Shown one piece after another: positions 54,144 to 62,412 of a stretch of 64,000 bases of DNA. Location: contig NZ_CP016477.1 of the NCBI RefSeq assembly GCF_001693275.1, positions 2,852,001 through 2,916,000 of the forward strand, read 5' to 3'. The stretch comes from Picosynechococcus sp. PCC 7117. GTDB taxonomy: Bacteria > Cyanobacteriota > Cyanobacteriia > Cyanobacteriales > MRBY01. The notes beneath the pieces are model-generated. The model was not told where the DNA came from. It did no database searches and worked only from the letters and a program-made list of their open reading frames with translations. Both the position numbers and the translations under genes were made by a program. Position 1 is the stretch's first letter. Each line of letters starts with the position of its first letter.

Positions 54144-55067
54144 ATGGGTATCAAAAAGGCGATCGCCACTTTTTTTATTAGCACAGCACTTTTTCCCCTA
54201 GGCTTCAGCAGTGGTGCCCAGGCCGAGGTCGCAACTCTAGAATTTGATTACGAAACCCCCGATCACTCTGGAAGTATTACCAGCCAGGGAGTAACGGCGA
54301 ATCTCAGCTATGCCGAACAAACCAATCCAGAGGGCTGGAGCAACTATGTTCCGACCTTGACTATTCAGGTGGATGAGCGAGAAGTGTTACGGCGGACAGA
54401 AGACAGTTCCTTTATGATGTACAGCCTGGTGCAAATCGCGGAGATGGATCCGAAGAATGACTTCCCAGAGGTGATTTTTTCCCAATATTCCGGTGGTGCC
54501 CATTGCTGTGCCATGGTGCAAATTTTCACCCAAAATCCCGACAACAATACCTGGGAAGTGGTCGATTTAGGAGCCTTTGATGGGGGGCCAATTCCCGTCG
54601 AAGATCCCGATGGCAATGGTATTTATGAATATGTCACCAGTGATAATCGGTTTCTCTATCGCTACAGCAGCTATGCTGGCAGTTTTCCGCCCGTGCAAGT
54701 TTGGCAGCTAGACGGTTTAACTTTACAGGATGTCTCCCAAGAAGAACGGTTTTACCCCCTCCACCGGGAACGACTCCAAGCGATGTGGGCCGCGATTCAA
54801 AATGCAGAAACAGAAGGCTATGAAGTGAATGGGATGCTGGCGGGCTATGTGGCGACAAAGGCCATCCTCGGTGAAACCCAAGCGGGCTGGAATTTAATGC
54901 TCAATCGCTACGACAGAACTAGTGATTGGGGCCTCGAAGAATGCCGGGGCAATTTTGACGATCAGGGCAATTGTGAGGGGGGCTTGTTGACCTATGATTC
55001 TTTCCCCGCAGCCCTCAAAGACTTCCTAGAAGAAGCAAATTATTTAACAGCAGGAGAAATCAAGTAA
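54144..55067 (+). CDS. Secreted protein of unknown function
   Basis: A 307-residue exported protein with a Sec-type signal (residues about 1-27, ending AQA). The mature part has VATLEFDYETPDHSGSI, IFSQYSGGAHCCAMVQIF with vicinal Cys, DPDGNGIYEYVTSDNRFLYRY and a C-terminal CRGNFDDQGNCEGG. The aspartate-rich DPDGNG loop resembles calcium-binding loops. I do not recognise a named family. It stands alone between the ndh operon and a convergent GNAT gene. Confidence 0.7.
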   Translation: MGIKKAIATFFISTALFPLGFSSGAQAEVATLEFDYETPDHSGSITSQGVTANLSYAEQTNPEGWSNYVPTLTIQVDEREVLRRTEDSSFMMYSLVQIAEMDPKNDFPEVIFSQYSGGAHCCAMVQIFTQNPDNNTWEVVDLGAFDGGPIPVEDPDGNGIYEYVTSDNRFLYRYSSYAGSFPPVQVWQLDGLTLQDVSQEERFYPLHRERLQAMWAAIQNAETEGYEVNGMLAGYVATKAILGETQAGWNLMLNRYDRTSDWGLEECRGNFDDQGNCEGGLLTYDSFPAALKDFLEEANYLTAGEIK

Positions 55068-55083
55068 TTTTTCTGGGAAAAAC

Positions 55084-55569
55084 TCACGGTAAATATTTAA
55101 TGTAAGCGAGGTCACAGCGGGCGGTTTCGACATCGGTGATCGGTTGATAGCCTTGGCTTTCATAGAGTTGAACCGCTTCCTTGAGAACAGTGACAGTTTC
55201 GATCCAGATTTCTGCAAAGCCCCGGTTGGCGATCGCCTTTTCGAGTTCCTCCAGGAGATATTTTCCTAAACCCTGGCCCCGCACTTCAGGCAGAAGGTAC
55301 ATCTTGCGGATTTCGACGGCCTTGTTGCCTTTAGGAATGGGGTAGTAGGCGGCAGTGCCGACAATGGTTCCGGCCTGCTCGATAACCCAAAATTCACCAC
55401 CCTGTTGCCAATAATACTTGTCGATATTAAATAATTCCTCGTCGGCTCCTTCCGGTTCCCAGGGTAAACCGTACTCTTTTAAAACCTGTTCAATGACCTT
55501 GGCCGCATCGGCGCGATCGCCTGGTTGCCAATCCCGTACCCAAAATTTATCTCGCCAAACTTGATCCAT
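55084..55569 (-). CDS. GNAT-family N-acetyltransferase
   Basis: A 161-residue GNAT enzyme. IRKMYLLPEVRGQGLGKYLLEE carries motif A (Q/RGxGxG/A) for acetyl-CoA, VGTAAYYPIP and IWIETVTVLKEAVQLYESQGYQPI are the other GNAT strands. Substrate is unknown. The gene lies alone and converges with the secreted protein. Confidence 0.9.
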   Translation of the reverse strand: MDQVWRDKFWVRDWQPGDRADAAKVIEQVLKEYGLPWEPEGADEELFNIDKYYWQQGGEFWVIEQAGTIVGTAAYYPIPKGNKAVEIRKMYLLPEVRGQGLGKYLLEELEKAIANRGFAEIWIETVTVLKEAVQLYESQGYQPITDVETARCDLAYIKYLP

Positions 55570-55632
55570 GGTGCAAAGCCTTAACCTGAGGCGAAGCTAT
55601 TATGCCATGGTTTTTATTGATCGCTCTGGAGC

Positions 55633-56250
55633 TTAATAATCGCGGCCTCGATATTTACGGGTTTTCGGGGCAGGGGCTTCCGGTGGTGGTGAGGCAACAG
55701 TCGGCGTGGGCGGTTTTAGTTCAGGTGTATTTGAAGACACGGCAGGGGGAGCAACGGGAAATTCTTGACCCGCTTCTAGCTCCCGTTTCAGTTCCATGAT
55801 GCAGGTGACGAGGGTATTGTTGACGATGTTGATATTTCCCAGCACCTTGGCGACGGTTTTGAGGCCACTGACGGCTTCGATCGCAATGCTATTGAGATCA
55901 AATTGAGGTAAAAGATCTGCTGCTCCATTGGCGATCGCCGTTTCTCGATCAGCCGGGGCCACCTTACGGGTTTGGGCCGCAATTAAAATCACCGGAATCG
56001 GTTGCTCAAAGCTTTGCATCCACTGGCAAAATTTTGCCGTATCAAAGCTGGGTAGTTGTTGCTCTAATAAAATCAAGTTGGGTAAAGATTGTTGGGCCGC
56101 CGACAAATCCAGGAGCTCTCCCTGCAGATCAACGCTAAAGGGCAAGATCACAGACTGTAGCCCTTGGGAATGGAGGATTTTTTCCCAGATGTTCCCCTGC
56201 AACTCCGCTTGATGGAGAATCACGATTTTATCGGCAATGTTCATCAGCAT
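55633..56250 (-). CDS. Receiver-like protein with C-terminal YRGxxY motif
   Basis: A 205-residue protein. The first 120 residues fold like a response-regulator receiver (KIVILHQAE, LPNLILLEQQLPSFD, IPVILIAAQ, ANGAADLLPQF), but no clear phospho-acceptor site with the acidic pocket is seen (LEQQ where LxDxx lies), so it may be a pseudo-receiver. A helix (about 125-155) and a Pro-rich linker lead to the extreme C-terminal KYRGRDY, a YRGxxY-type tail found on several cyanobacterial proteins. The partner is not known. Tandem starts at 56250 and 56244. Confidence 0.65.
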   Translation of the reverse strand: MLMNIADKIVILHQAELQGNIWEKILHSQGLQSVILPFSVDLQGELLDLSAAQQSLPNLILLEQQLPSFDTAKFCQWMQSFEQPIPVILIAAQTRKVAPADRETAIANGAADLLPQFDLNSIAIEAVSGLKTVAKVLGNINIVNNTLVTCIMELKRELEAGQEFPVAPPAVSSNTPELKPPTPTVASPPPEAPAPKTRKYRGRDY

Positions 56251-56547
56251 TGGTTTTTATGAATATCCATAGGGGTGTGCGGAGGGGCGATCGCCACAGG
56301 GTAGAAACCCAAGTGATGCAACGGATATGACTCAACGGCCGCTGAGGGCTTGGTGGGTAACAACATCCCCTGGGGAGATACAGCTCATTTAAAAATTATC
56401 CTTGAGTCCAAGGTTCATCTTAAGGAGTATAAATTTTTTTCTTAGTGACGAAAGCTACATTTTGCGCGGCTTTAATGACGTAATACAAGATTATTACGGC
56501 AATACACTCATGGACCATAATTATGGGTTCTTCATTTTTATTTTGCT
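56251..56547. other. Regulatory region upstream of amt1
   Basis: Nearly 300 bases between divergent genes. It includes an NtcA-like site at 56445-56458 and a palindrome GTAAT-N8-ATTAC at 56480-56497, with a TAATAC -10-like box inside it at 56481-56486. These features fit nitrogen-regulated transcription. No gene is seen. Confidence 0.5.
56445..56458 (+). promoter_or_regulatory. NtcA-like site for amt1
   Basis: GTG-N8-TAC, one mismatch from the GTA-N8-TAC consensus of the nitrogen regulator NtcA. A -10-like TAATAC lies 22 bases further, the usual distance for NtcA-activated promoters, about 90 bases before the amt1 start. Confidence 0.45.
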
Positions 56548-58002
56548 ATGACTTTTTCATTTGATTCGTGGTTTCGGGGGCCTTCCCCTCGGCTTGGCTA
56601 CCCATTTCGCCGCCAGGGCCGCTTATTGCTTTTGGCCTGTGTGTTACCGCTCCTTTGGCAGGGGGTGGCGATCGCCCAAGGGAGCCTTGGTGAAATTCCC
56701 CCAGCCGTTCAGGTCACCCTAGATACCCTCTGGGTTGTTTTCGCAGCAATGCTCGTGTTCTTTATGAATGCGGGGTTTGCGATGTTAGAAAGCGGCTTTT
56801 GTCGGGCGAAAAATACCGTCAATATTTTGGCGAAAAACCTAATTGTCTTTGCCCTTTCGAGCCTTGCTTTTTGGGCGATCGGTTTTGCCCTGATGTTTGG
56901 CGATGGCAATGCCGTTTTAGGCTGGAATGGCTTTTTTCTTACTGGAGCAGATAATAGTCCCCTCACGGGTTCGGCCTACAGTGGGATTTTTTCGTCCCTA
57001 AGCTGGGCGGGGATTCCCCTTTACACCAAGTTTTTCTTCCAATTGGCCTTTGCGGGAACGGCGGCCACCATTGTTTCTGGGGCCGTGGCGGAACGGATTA
57101 AGTTTGCTTCTTTCGTGATTTTTAGCCTGTTCTTAGTGGGATTTTCCTATGGTATTACCGGCCACTGGGTTTGGGGGGGCGGTTGGTTAGCGACCCTCGG
57201 TTTCTATGATTTTGCCGGATCAACGGTGGTGCATTCGGTGGGCGGTTGGGCTGCTTTGATGGGGGTGATCCTCTTGGGGCCGCGCCTCGAAAAATTTGCT
57301 GGCGATCGCATCAATGCCATTCCGGGTCACAACATGAGTACCGCCACTTTAGGGGGATTAATCCTCTGGTTGGGTTGGTTTGGGTTTAACCCAGGTTCGA
57401 CGATGGCCGCTGATCCCGATGCCATTAGCCATATCATCGTTACGACCAATATGGCTGCTGCCGCTGGGGCGATCGCCGCGACCATTACCTCCTGGATTCA
57501 ATTTGGGAAACCAGACCTCTCGATGATCATTAACGGTGTCCTGGCTGGGTTGGTGGGAATTACTGCCGCCTGTGCCTATGTAAATGTTCCTTCGGCCATT
57601 GTGATCGGGGCGATCGCCGGGGTGATCGTGGTTTTTTCGGTGCTGACCTTCGAGGGTTTACGCTTTGATGACCCCGTTGGTGCTCTCTCGGTGCATCTCG
57701 TCTGTGGTATTTGGGGCACCCTGGCCGTGGGCTTATTTAGTGTGGGGGGCGATGTTTACCCCTGGTATGCCGCCGATGCTGGCCCCAGCGCCGGATTATT
57801 ATTCGGGGGTGGTGTTGCCCAACTGCTCAGTCAATTTATTGGTGTTGTCGTGGTGGGTATGTTTACCGCTGGCTTTAGCTTTGCCATCTGGTTAGTCCTA
57901 GAACTGAGTATGGGCCTCCGGGTGAGCAAAGAAGAGGAACTAGAAGGCCTCGATATTGGTGAACATGGTATGGAAGCGTACCACCGCTTCTTCCGGGAAT
58001 AA
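56548..58002 (+). CDS. amt1: Ammonium transporter (Amt family)
   Basis: A 484-residue ammonium channel with a cleavable signal peptide (about 1-44) and 11 membrane helices, as in Amt proteins. Signature pieces include [18 protein letters not shown], the first His in [32 protein letters not shown] and the second His in [18 protein letters not shown]; the paired His line the pore. The C-terminal tail ([15 protein letters not shown]) binds GlnK/PII in relatives. An NtcA-like site lies upstream, implying induction in nitrogen shortage. Confidence 0.96.
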   Translation: MTFSFDSWFRGPSPRLGYPFRRQGRLLLLACVLPLLWQGVAIAQGSLGEIPPAVQVTLDTLWVVFAAMLVFFMNAGFAMLESGFCRAKNTVNILAKNLIVFALSSLAFWAIGFALMFGDGNAVLGWNGFFLTGADNSPLTGSAYSGIFSSLSWAGIPLYTKFFFQLAFAGTAATIVSGAVAERIKFASFVIFSLFLVGFSYGITGHWVWGGGWLATLGFYDFAGSTVVHSVGGWAALMGVILLGPRLEKFAGDRINAIPGHNMSTATLGGLILWLGWFGFNPGSTMAADPDAISHIIVTTNMAAAAGAIAATITSWIQFGKPDLSMIINGVLAGLVGITAACAYVNVPSAIVIGAIAGVIVVFSVLTFEGLRFDDPVGALSVHLVCGIWGTLAVGLFSVGGDVYPWYAADAGPSAGLLFGGGVAQLLSQFIGVVVVGMFTAGFSFAIWLVLELSMGLRVSKEEELEGLDIGEHGMEAYHRFFRE

Positions 58003-58094
58003 TCTCAGCACCTCCTTTCCTTTTAGGGACTCACCCGCCCCCTTCGGCACCTCCCTCCAGAGAGAATGTTAGGAGGCTCTTTAGCATCACCAAC

Positions 58095-58122
58095 AAAATC
58101 TCCTTTAGAGGGGATTTTTTTT
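58095..58122 (+). terminator. Terminator of amt1
   Basis: AAAATCTCC / GGGGATTTT stem (one T-G pair), loop TTTAGA, then T-run to 58122. Confidence 0.85.
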
Positions 58123-58126
58123 ACAT

Positions 58127-58152
58127 AAAAAACACCCTAGGTTTTAGGGTGT
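58127..58152 (-). terminator. Terminator of desA
   Basis: Minus strand: ACACCCTA, loop AAACC, TAGGGTGT, followed by a run of T. Back to back with the amt1 terminator. Confidence 0.85.
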
Positions 58153-58209
58153 CGAAACAAAAGCTCAGTCGGCAATATTTTCGTTTTTTAAAAAATTGTT
58201 TTACTGAAA

Positions 58210-59253
58210 TTAGCGTTTTTGATGTTGCGCAAAGGAAATGTAATTGTGCTCAGCGTCGTAGAGGTGACATTGCTCGGTAATCGCTTTCATCAACTCCCAA
58301 GAAAATTTGGTTTCGTAGAGATATTCACCCCAATTTTGCTTGATGCTGGCGTAGGCTTTGCGGAGATTGTAGGAGGGAATCCCGGTGGAAAGGTGGTGGG
58401 GCACATGGACATTGATGTCGTGGCAAAGGACTTCAACCCACTTGGGATAGTCGCAATGGACGGTTCCAGACAGTTGGGCGATCGCCTCATTCCATTTGTC
58501 CCGGTAGCTAAAGGGAATTTCCGGTACGGTGTGGTGGACAAGGGTAAAGGTGCTCATCCAGAAATGATAGCCAAGCCAGGGTATCAGCCAGAATTTCACA
58601 ACGCCCCAAACGCCGAGGGTGTAGAACATCACCGGAAAGGCGATCGCCCCAGCAATAATCACAAATAGGGCCGAAAAGCGCACCTGTTCCCGTTGTTTTC
58701 CTTCAAAGGCGAACCAATTGAAGTGGAGTTTCAGTTGGTGAATCACCGAAGCGAGCCACCAGAGTTTGCCCCGGATCGCCCGGTAAACGGCTTTAATAAA
58801 TGCCGGAGAGTCATCGTATAGCTCAGGGGTAAAGGGAGCCCAGGCATTGTCCTCATCCATATTGTTGGTGTAGCGATGGTGATGATTATGGAGAATGCGC
58901 CAGCTATGAAAAGGATAAATAAGGGGCAAAAAGGCCAGGTGACCGACTAAGTTATTGACCCAATTTTTACGGGAAAAGGAGCGGTGGCCGCAATCATGGC
59001 CAATCACAAAAAAACCCGTTAGGGCAGTTCCAGTTAAAAACCAAACGGGTAAAAGTAAATACCAAGGGGCGATCGCCAAGAGGGCATAACAACCCACCAC
59101 CGCCGCCACACTTAACAGCACCCTAGACCAAGCTTTTAGCGGATTTATTTCGTAGACGGAACGGGGCAATGTATCGAGGATATCCCGGAGCCGTAGATTT
59201 GGATGCTTTTCTAAAAGAGTTGTGGCACTAGGGCGCACAGTAACTGATGTCAT
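58210..59253 (-). CDS. desA: Acyl-lipid delta-12 fatty acid desaturase
   Basis: DesA puts the second double bond into oleate of membrane lipids using ferredoxin; in these cyanobacteria its transcription rises in the cold. The 347-residue protein has the three His boxes: GHDCGHRSF, HNHHHRYTN and NVHVPHHLS. Two hydrophobic spans separate them. The N-terminal LPRSVYEINPLKAW fits the omega-6/delta-12 group. It converges with amt1, with opposite terminators between them. The small gene at 59307 is divergent. Confidence 0.95.
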   Translation of the reverse strand: MTSVTVRPSATTLLEKHPNLRLRDILDTLPRSVYEINPLKAWSRVLLSVAAVVGCYALLAIAPWYLLLPVWFLTGTALTGFFVIGHDCGHRSFSRKNWVNNLVGHLAFLPLIYPFHSWRILHNHHHRYTNNMDEDNAWAPFTPELYDDSPAFIKAVYRAIRGKLWWLASVIHQLKLHFNWFAFEGKQREQVRFSALFVIIAGAIAFPVMFYTLGVWGVVKFWLIPWLGYHFWMSTFTLVHHTVPEIPFSYRDKWNEAIAQLSGTVHCDYPKWVEVLCHDINVHVPHHLSTGIPSYNLRKAYASIKQNWGEYLYETKFSWELMKAITEQCHLYDAEHNYISFAQHQKR

Positions 59254-59306
59254 TGATATTGTTTGCGAAATGTAACATGGTTTCTAAAGGTTATACCACG
59301 ATCACT

Positions 59307-59531
59307 ATGCAAGCGTTTTTTTTCGATTACCGGGTCTGGCTCTTGGCGAGTCTCCATTGTTTGATGGGGGTGATGGCGGCATTGGTCTCTTGGCGCAAGG
59401 GTTACAGCTTCCGGCGTTGGTTGGGTTGGGGCCTTTTGGGAGGGACACCAACGCTCATTTTTGCCCTGGGGCGATCGCCTCATAATTCCCCCACCGATCC
59501 TGAGAAAAGTCCGCCGAACCATCCCCTTTAG
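59307..59531 (+). CDS. Small two-helix membrane protein
   Basis: A 74-residue protein with two hydrophobic segments (about 8-28 with WLLASLHCLMGVMAALVSW, and 35-52 with FRRWLGWGLLGGTPTLIFALG) and a polar Pro/Ser tail. The ATG at 59307 starts just before the first helix; the frame runs upstream into the desA promoter region but lacks a site. I do not recognise it. It is close to the divergent desA start; a shared control region is likely. Confidence 0.5.
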   Translation: MQAFFFDYRVWLLASLHCLMGVMAALVSWRKGYSFRRWLGWGLLGGTPTLIFALGRSPHNSPTDPEKSPPNHPL

Positions 59532-59620
59532 CCTCCCTAGACTTTCACTTTTGTTTCATATTCACGAAACATACCTGATAAACTAAGCCATGGTTTTAAG
59601 CGAGATTTTCCCCAAGTAAT

Positions 59621-59938
59621 ATGACGGCCAGTCACCCCCCCAAACAGGAAAGACCCTGGAGTATTTGGACTGTTTTCGGCTCCACTTTTTTGACGATTTT
59701 CATTGCAGAAATGGGGGACAAAACCCAGTTAGCCACCCTCTTGATTTCGGCCCAAGCAGCTTCTCCCTGGGTGGTCTTTCTGGGGGCCGCCCTTGCCCTG
59801 GTCAGTACGAGCTTACTGGGGGTAATCATTGGCTATTGGCTCGCCCGGAAGTTGGCCCCCGATATTTTGGATATGTTTGTTGGCGTGCTGCTGCTCGTGA
59901 TTGCGGGTCTTCTGATTGTGGATATGCTGGCAGCCTAA
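59621..59938 (+). CDS. Half-size TMEM165/GDT1 (UPF0016) transporter subunit 1
   Basis: UPF0016 cation transporter half. The 105-residue protein has three membrane helices with the hallmark FIAEMGDKTQLATLL (E-x-G-D-K-T/S). Full-length GDT1 proteins (and Synechocystis Mnx) contain two such repeats and export Mn2+ or Ca2+. The second half is encoded separately just downstream, so the two should form a heterodimer. The ATG 59621 is clear. Confidence 0.88.
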   Translation: MTASHPPKQERPWSIWTVFGSTFLTIFIAEMGDKTQLATLLISAQAASPWVVFLGAALALVSTSLLGVIIGYWLARKLAPDILDMFVGVLLLVIAGLLIVDMLAA

Positions 59939-60014
59939 TGCCTTTCCCCAGGCAACCGTTCCTGGTTTTTGATTAACGTGATTCACCGATACCGATAAAA
60001 CAGTTTTCTCACCC

Positions 60015-60311
60015 ATGGTAGATATCGATTGGCAATTACTAAGTCTCACTTTTATTACCGTCTTCTTGGCGGAGATTGGTGACAAGAGTCAACTGGCGGC
60101 GATCGCCTTAGGGGGCAGTTCCAAATCACCCATTGCCGTATTTTTTGGCTCCGTGACGGCCCTAATTACCACCAGTCTTTTGGGTGTCATTGCCGGGGGA
60201 GCTTTCGCTGCGTTTATCCCTGCCCAGATTCTCAAGGGTCTAGCGGCCATCGGTTTTGCGACCCTCGCCGTACGGTTGTTGTGGCATCCGACCCCAGCAG
60301 ACGAAGATTAG
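60015..60311 (+). CDS. Half-size TMEM165/GDT1 (UPF0016) transporter subunit 2
   Basis: Second UPF0016 half, 98 residues, with FLAEIGDKSQLAAIALG and three helices. It differs from the first half and starts 77 bases after it, so the pair is likely co-transcribed and forms a heterodimer. Its substrate is expected to be Mn2+ or Ca2+, by family. Confidence 0.88.
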   Translation: MVDIDWQLLSLTFITVFLAEIGDKSQLAAIALGGSSKSPIAVFFGSVTALITTSLLGVIAGGAFAAFIPAQILKGLAAIGFATLAVRLLWHPTPADED

Positions 60312-60403
60312 GCCTCTATTTCCCCAGTCCGCAGATCGACGGGAGAAAAAAGAATCTTCTACACTAGAAGGGCAGATTTTTACGCCCTTGCGTTGGGTTT
60401 CCC

Positions 60404-61615
60404 ATGGTTGCCACCGTTAGCTTAGATGCCGTTCTCCATAAACACCGGATTCGTCCCACGATCCAAGCGCTCCAATCAGAAATTGTCCAGTGGCGTCGCC
60501 AGATCCACCAGAAACCGGAACTGGCATTTCGAGAAAATCTGACAGCAGAATTTATTGCCCATAAGCTCACGGCATGGGGCATCCCCCACCAAACTGGCAT
60601 CGCCGAAACCGGCATTGTCGCCCTCATCGAAGGTCACCAAAAGGGTAAAGTGCTGGGGATTCGTGCCGATATGGATGCCCTACCGATCCAAGAGGAAAAT
60701 GAGGTGGATTACCGCTCCCAACATCCGGGGGTGATGCACGCTTGCGGTCACGATGGCCATGTGGCGATCGCCTTGGGGACGGCCAAATATCTCCAGGAAA
60801 ACCGCGACAGTTTCCGGGGATCTGTGAAAATTATTTTCCAACCTGCTGAAGAAAGTCCCGGTGGCGCGAAACCAATGATCCAGGCGGGAGTGCTCCACAA
60901 TCCCGATGTAGATGCGATTATTGGCCTGCACCTATGGAACAATCTTCCCTTGGGCACGGTGGGGGTACGGCCGGGGGCGTTGATGGCGGCGGTCGAAAGC
61001 TTTGACCTGCGGGTACAGGGGAAAGGAGGCCATGGTGCTCTCCCTCACCAGACTGTCGATGCGATTGTGGTAGGGGCGCAAATTGTCGGTGCTTTGCAAA
61101 CCCTTGTGTCCCGTATTGTTAATCCCCTCGATGCAGCAGTAGTCACGGTGGGCGAATTTAAAGCGGGCCACGCGATGAATGTGATCGCCGACTATGCCGA
61201 TCTCAAGGGCACCATCCGCTACTTCAACCCCCAACTGGAAAAAACCATTGGCGATCGCCTCGAAACCATCGTCAACGGCATTTGCCAGAGCTACGGAGCC
61301 AGCTACAAATTAGACCATGTGCATCTTTACCCGCCGACGATCAACGATCCCGCCATGGCCGAGTTGGTGCGTTCCGTCGCCGAGGCAACCATCGAAACAC
61401 CCCTAGGCGTGATGCCCGAATGCCAAACCATGGGCAGCGAAGATATGTCCTTTTTCCTGCGGGAAGTGCCCGGCTGTTACTTCTTCCTTGGTTCGGCCAA
61501 TCCCTACTTTGATCTCGCCTACCCCCACCACCATCCCCGCTTTAACTTCGATGAAACAGCCCTGGGAATGGGGGTAGAAATGTTTGTCCGTTGTGTCGAA
61601 AAATTTTTAGCCTAA
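60404..61615 (+). CDS. M20-family amidohydrolase (N-acyl-amino acid / hippurate type)
   Basis: A 403-residue two-metal peptidase/amidohydrolase. The metal ligands are in GIRADMDALPI, MHACGHDGHVAIAL and FQPAEESPGGAKPMI; GHGALPHQTVDA marks the lid/dimerisation domain. The subgroup includes IAA-amino-acid hydrolases and N-acyl-L-amino-acid amidohydrolases. The true substrate is unknown. A bicupin starts five bases after its stop, suggesting an operon. Confidence 0.92.
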   Translation: MVATVSLDAVLHKHRIRPTIQALQSEIVQWRRQIHQKPELAFRENLTAEFIAHKLTAWGIPHQTGIAETGIVALIEGHQKGKVLGIRADMDALPIQEENEVDYRSQHPGVMHACGHDGHVAIALGTAKYLQENRDSFRGSVKIIFQPAEESPGGAKPMIQAGVLHNPDVDAIIGLHLWNNLPLGTVGVRPGALMAAVESFDLRVQGKGGHGALPHQTVDAIVVGAQIVGALQTLVSRIVNPLDAAVVTVGEFKAGHAMNVIADYADLKGTIRYFNPQLEKTIGDRLETIVNGICQSYGASYKLDHVHLYPPTINDPAMAELVRSVAEATIETPLGVMPECQTMGSEDMSFFLREVPGCYFFLGSANPYFDLAYPHHHPRFNFDETALGMGVEMFVRCVEKFLA

Positions 61616-61619
61616 CCCC

Positions 61620-62270
61620 ATGCAACTCCACGCCGATTTACAAGAACGCGTCGTCCTCGATACCAACGCTTTACCCTGGCAAGCCTCACCCATGGCCGGG
61701 GTCGAACGGCGAATGTTAGACCGGGATGGGGCCGAAGTTGCCCGTGCCACCTCCCTGGTACGCTATACCCCCAATAGTTATTTTTCGGAACATACCCACG
61801 GCGGCGGCGAAGAATTTTTTGTCCTCGAAGGCACCTTTGCCGATGAACATGGGGAATATCCCTCCGGCACCTATGTGCGTAATCCCGTGGGTTCCAGTCA
61901 CCGTCCCCACAGTAAAACGGGCTGTACGATTTTTGTGAAGCTCTGGCAAATGGATCCGGCGGATCAAACTTTTGTGCGGGTGAATACCAAAGCTCAATCC
62001 TGGGTACCCGGCTTAGTGAAAGGTTTATCGGTGCTGCCGTTGCATAACTTCCAGGGGGAAAATGTTGCCTTGGTGCGGTGGGAACCGGGCACTTATTTTC
62101 AAACCCATCGCCATTGGGGGGGTGAGGAAATTTTTGTCCTGGAAGGGACTTTTGAGGATGAACAGGGCAGCTACCCCGCCGGCAGTTGGTTGCGCAATCC
62201 CCCTGATAGTATTCATACTCCCTTTAGTCGAGCAGGCTGCATTATTTATGTGAAAACGGGCCATTTGTAA
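61620..62270 (+). CDS. ChrR-like bicupin protein
   Basis: A 216-residue protein with two cupin barrels. Each has the HTHGGGEEFFVLEG / HRHWGGEEIFVLEG motif (two His, one Glu) and a second metal motif (SHRPHSKTGC, IHTPFSRAGC). This matches ChrR-cupin proteins, whose anti-sigma partners sense singlet oxygen; here no zinc anti-sigma domain is present. It starts five bases after the M20 gene and is probably co-expressed. Confidence 0.85.
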   Translation: MQLHADLQERVVLDTNALPWQASPMAGVERRMLDRDGAEVARATSLVRYTPNSYFSEHTHGGGEEFFVLEGTFADEHGEYPSGTYVRNPVGSSHRPHSKTGCTIFVKLWQMDPADQTFVRVNTKAQSWVPGLVKGLSVLPLHNFQGENVALVRWEPGTYFQTHRHWGGEEIFVLEGTFEDEQGSYPAGSWLRNPPDSIHTPFSRAGCIIYVKTGHL

Positions 62271-62412
62271 GGCATCCATCAAATACCAGGGGATTTTTGC
62301 GTTTCTGTGGGATCTTGCTTTGAAAATCTGTGCTAAAACCCAACATAGGTGCAGACACTATCATTGAGTAGCGTTAACCCGTAAAACCATAGGTAAATTT
62401 CCCCGGAGCCAT

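Noticed and set aside
59247-59306. Upstream extension of the 74-residue membrane protein overlapping desA
   Set aside because: It would start inside the desA 5' end; the ATG at 59307 directly precedes the first helix.
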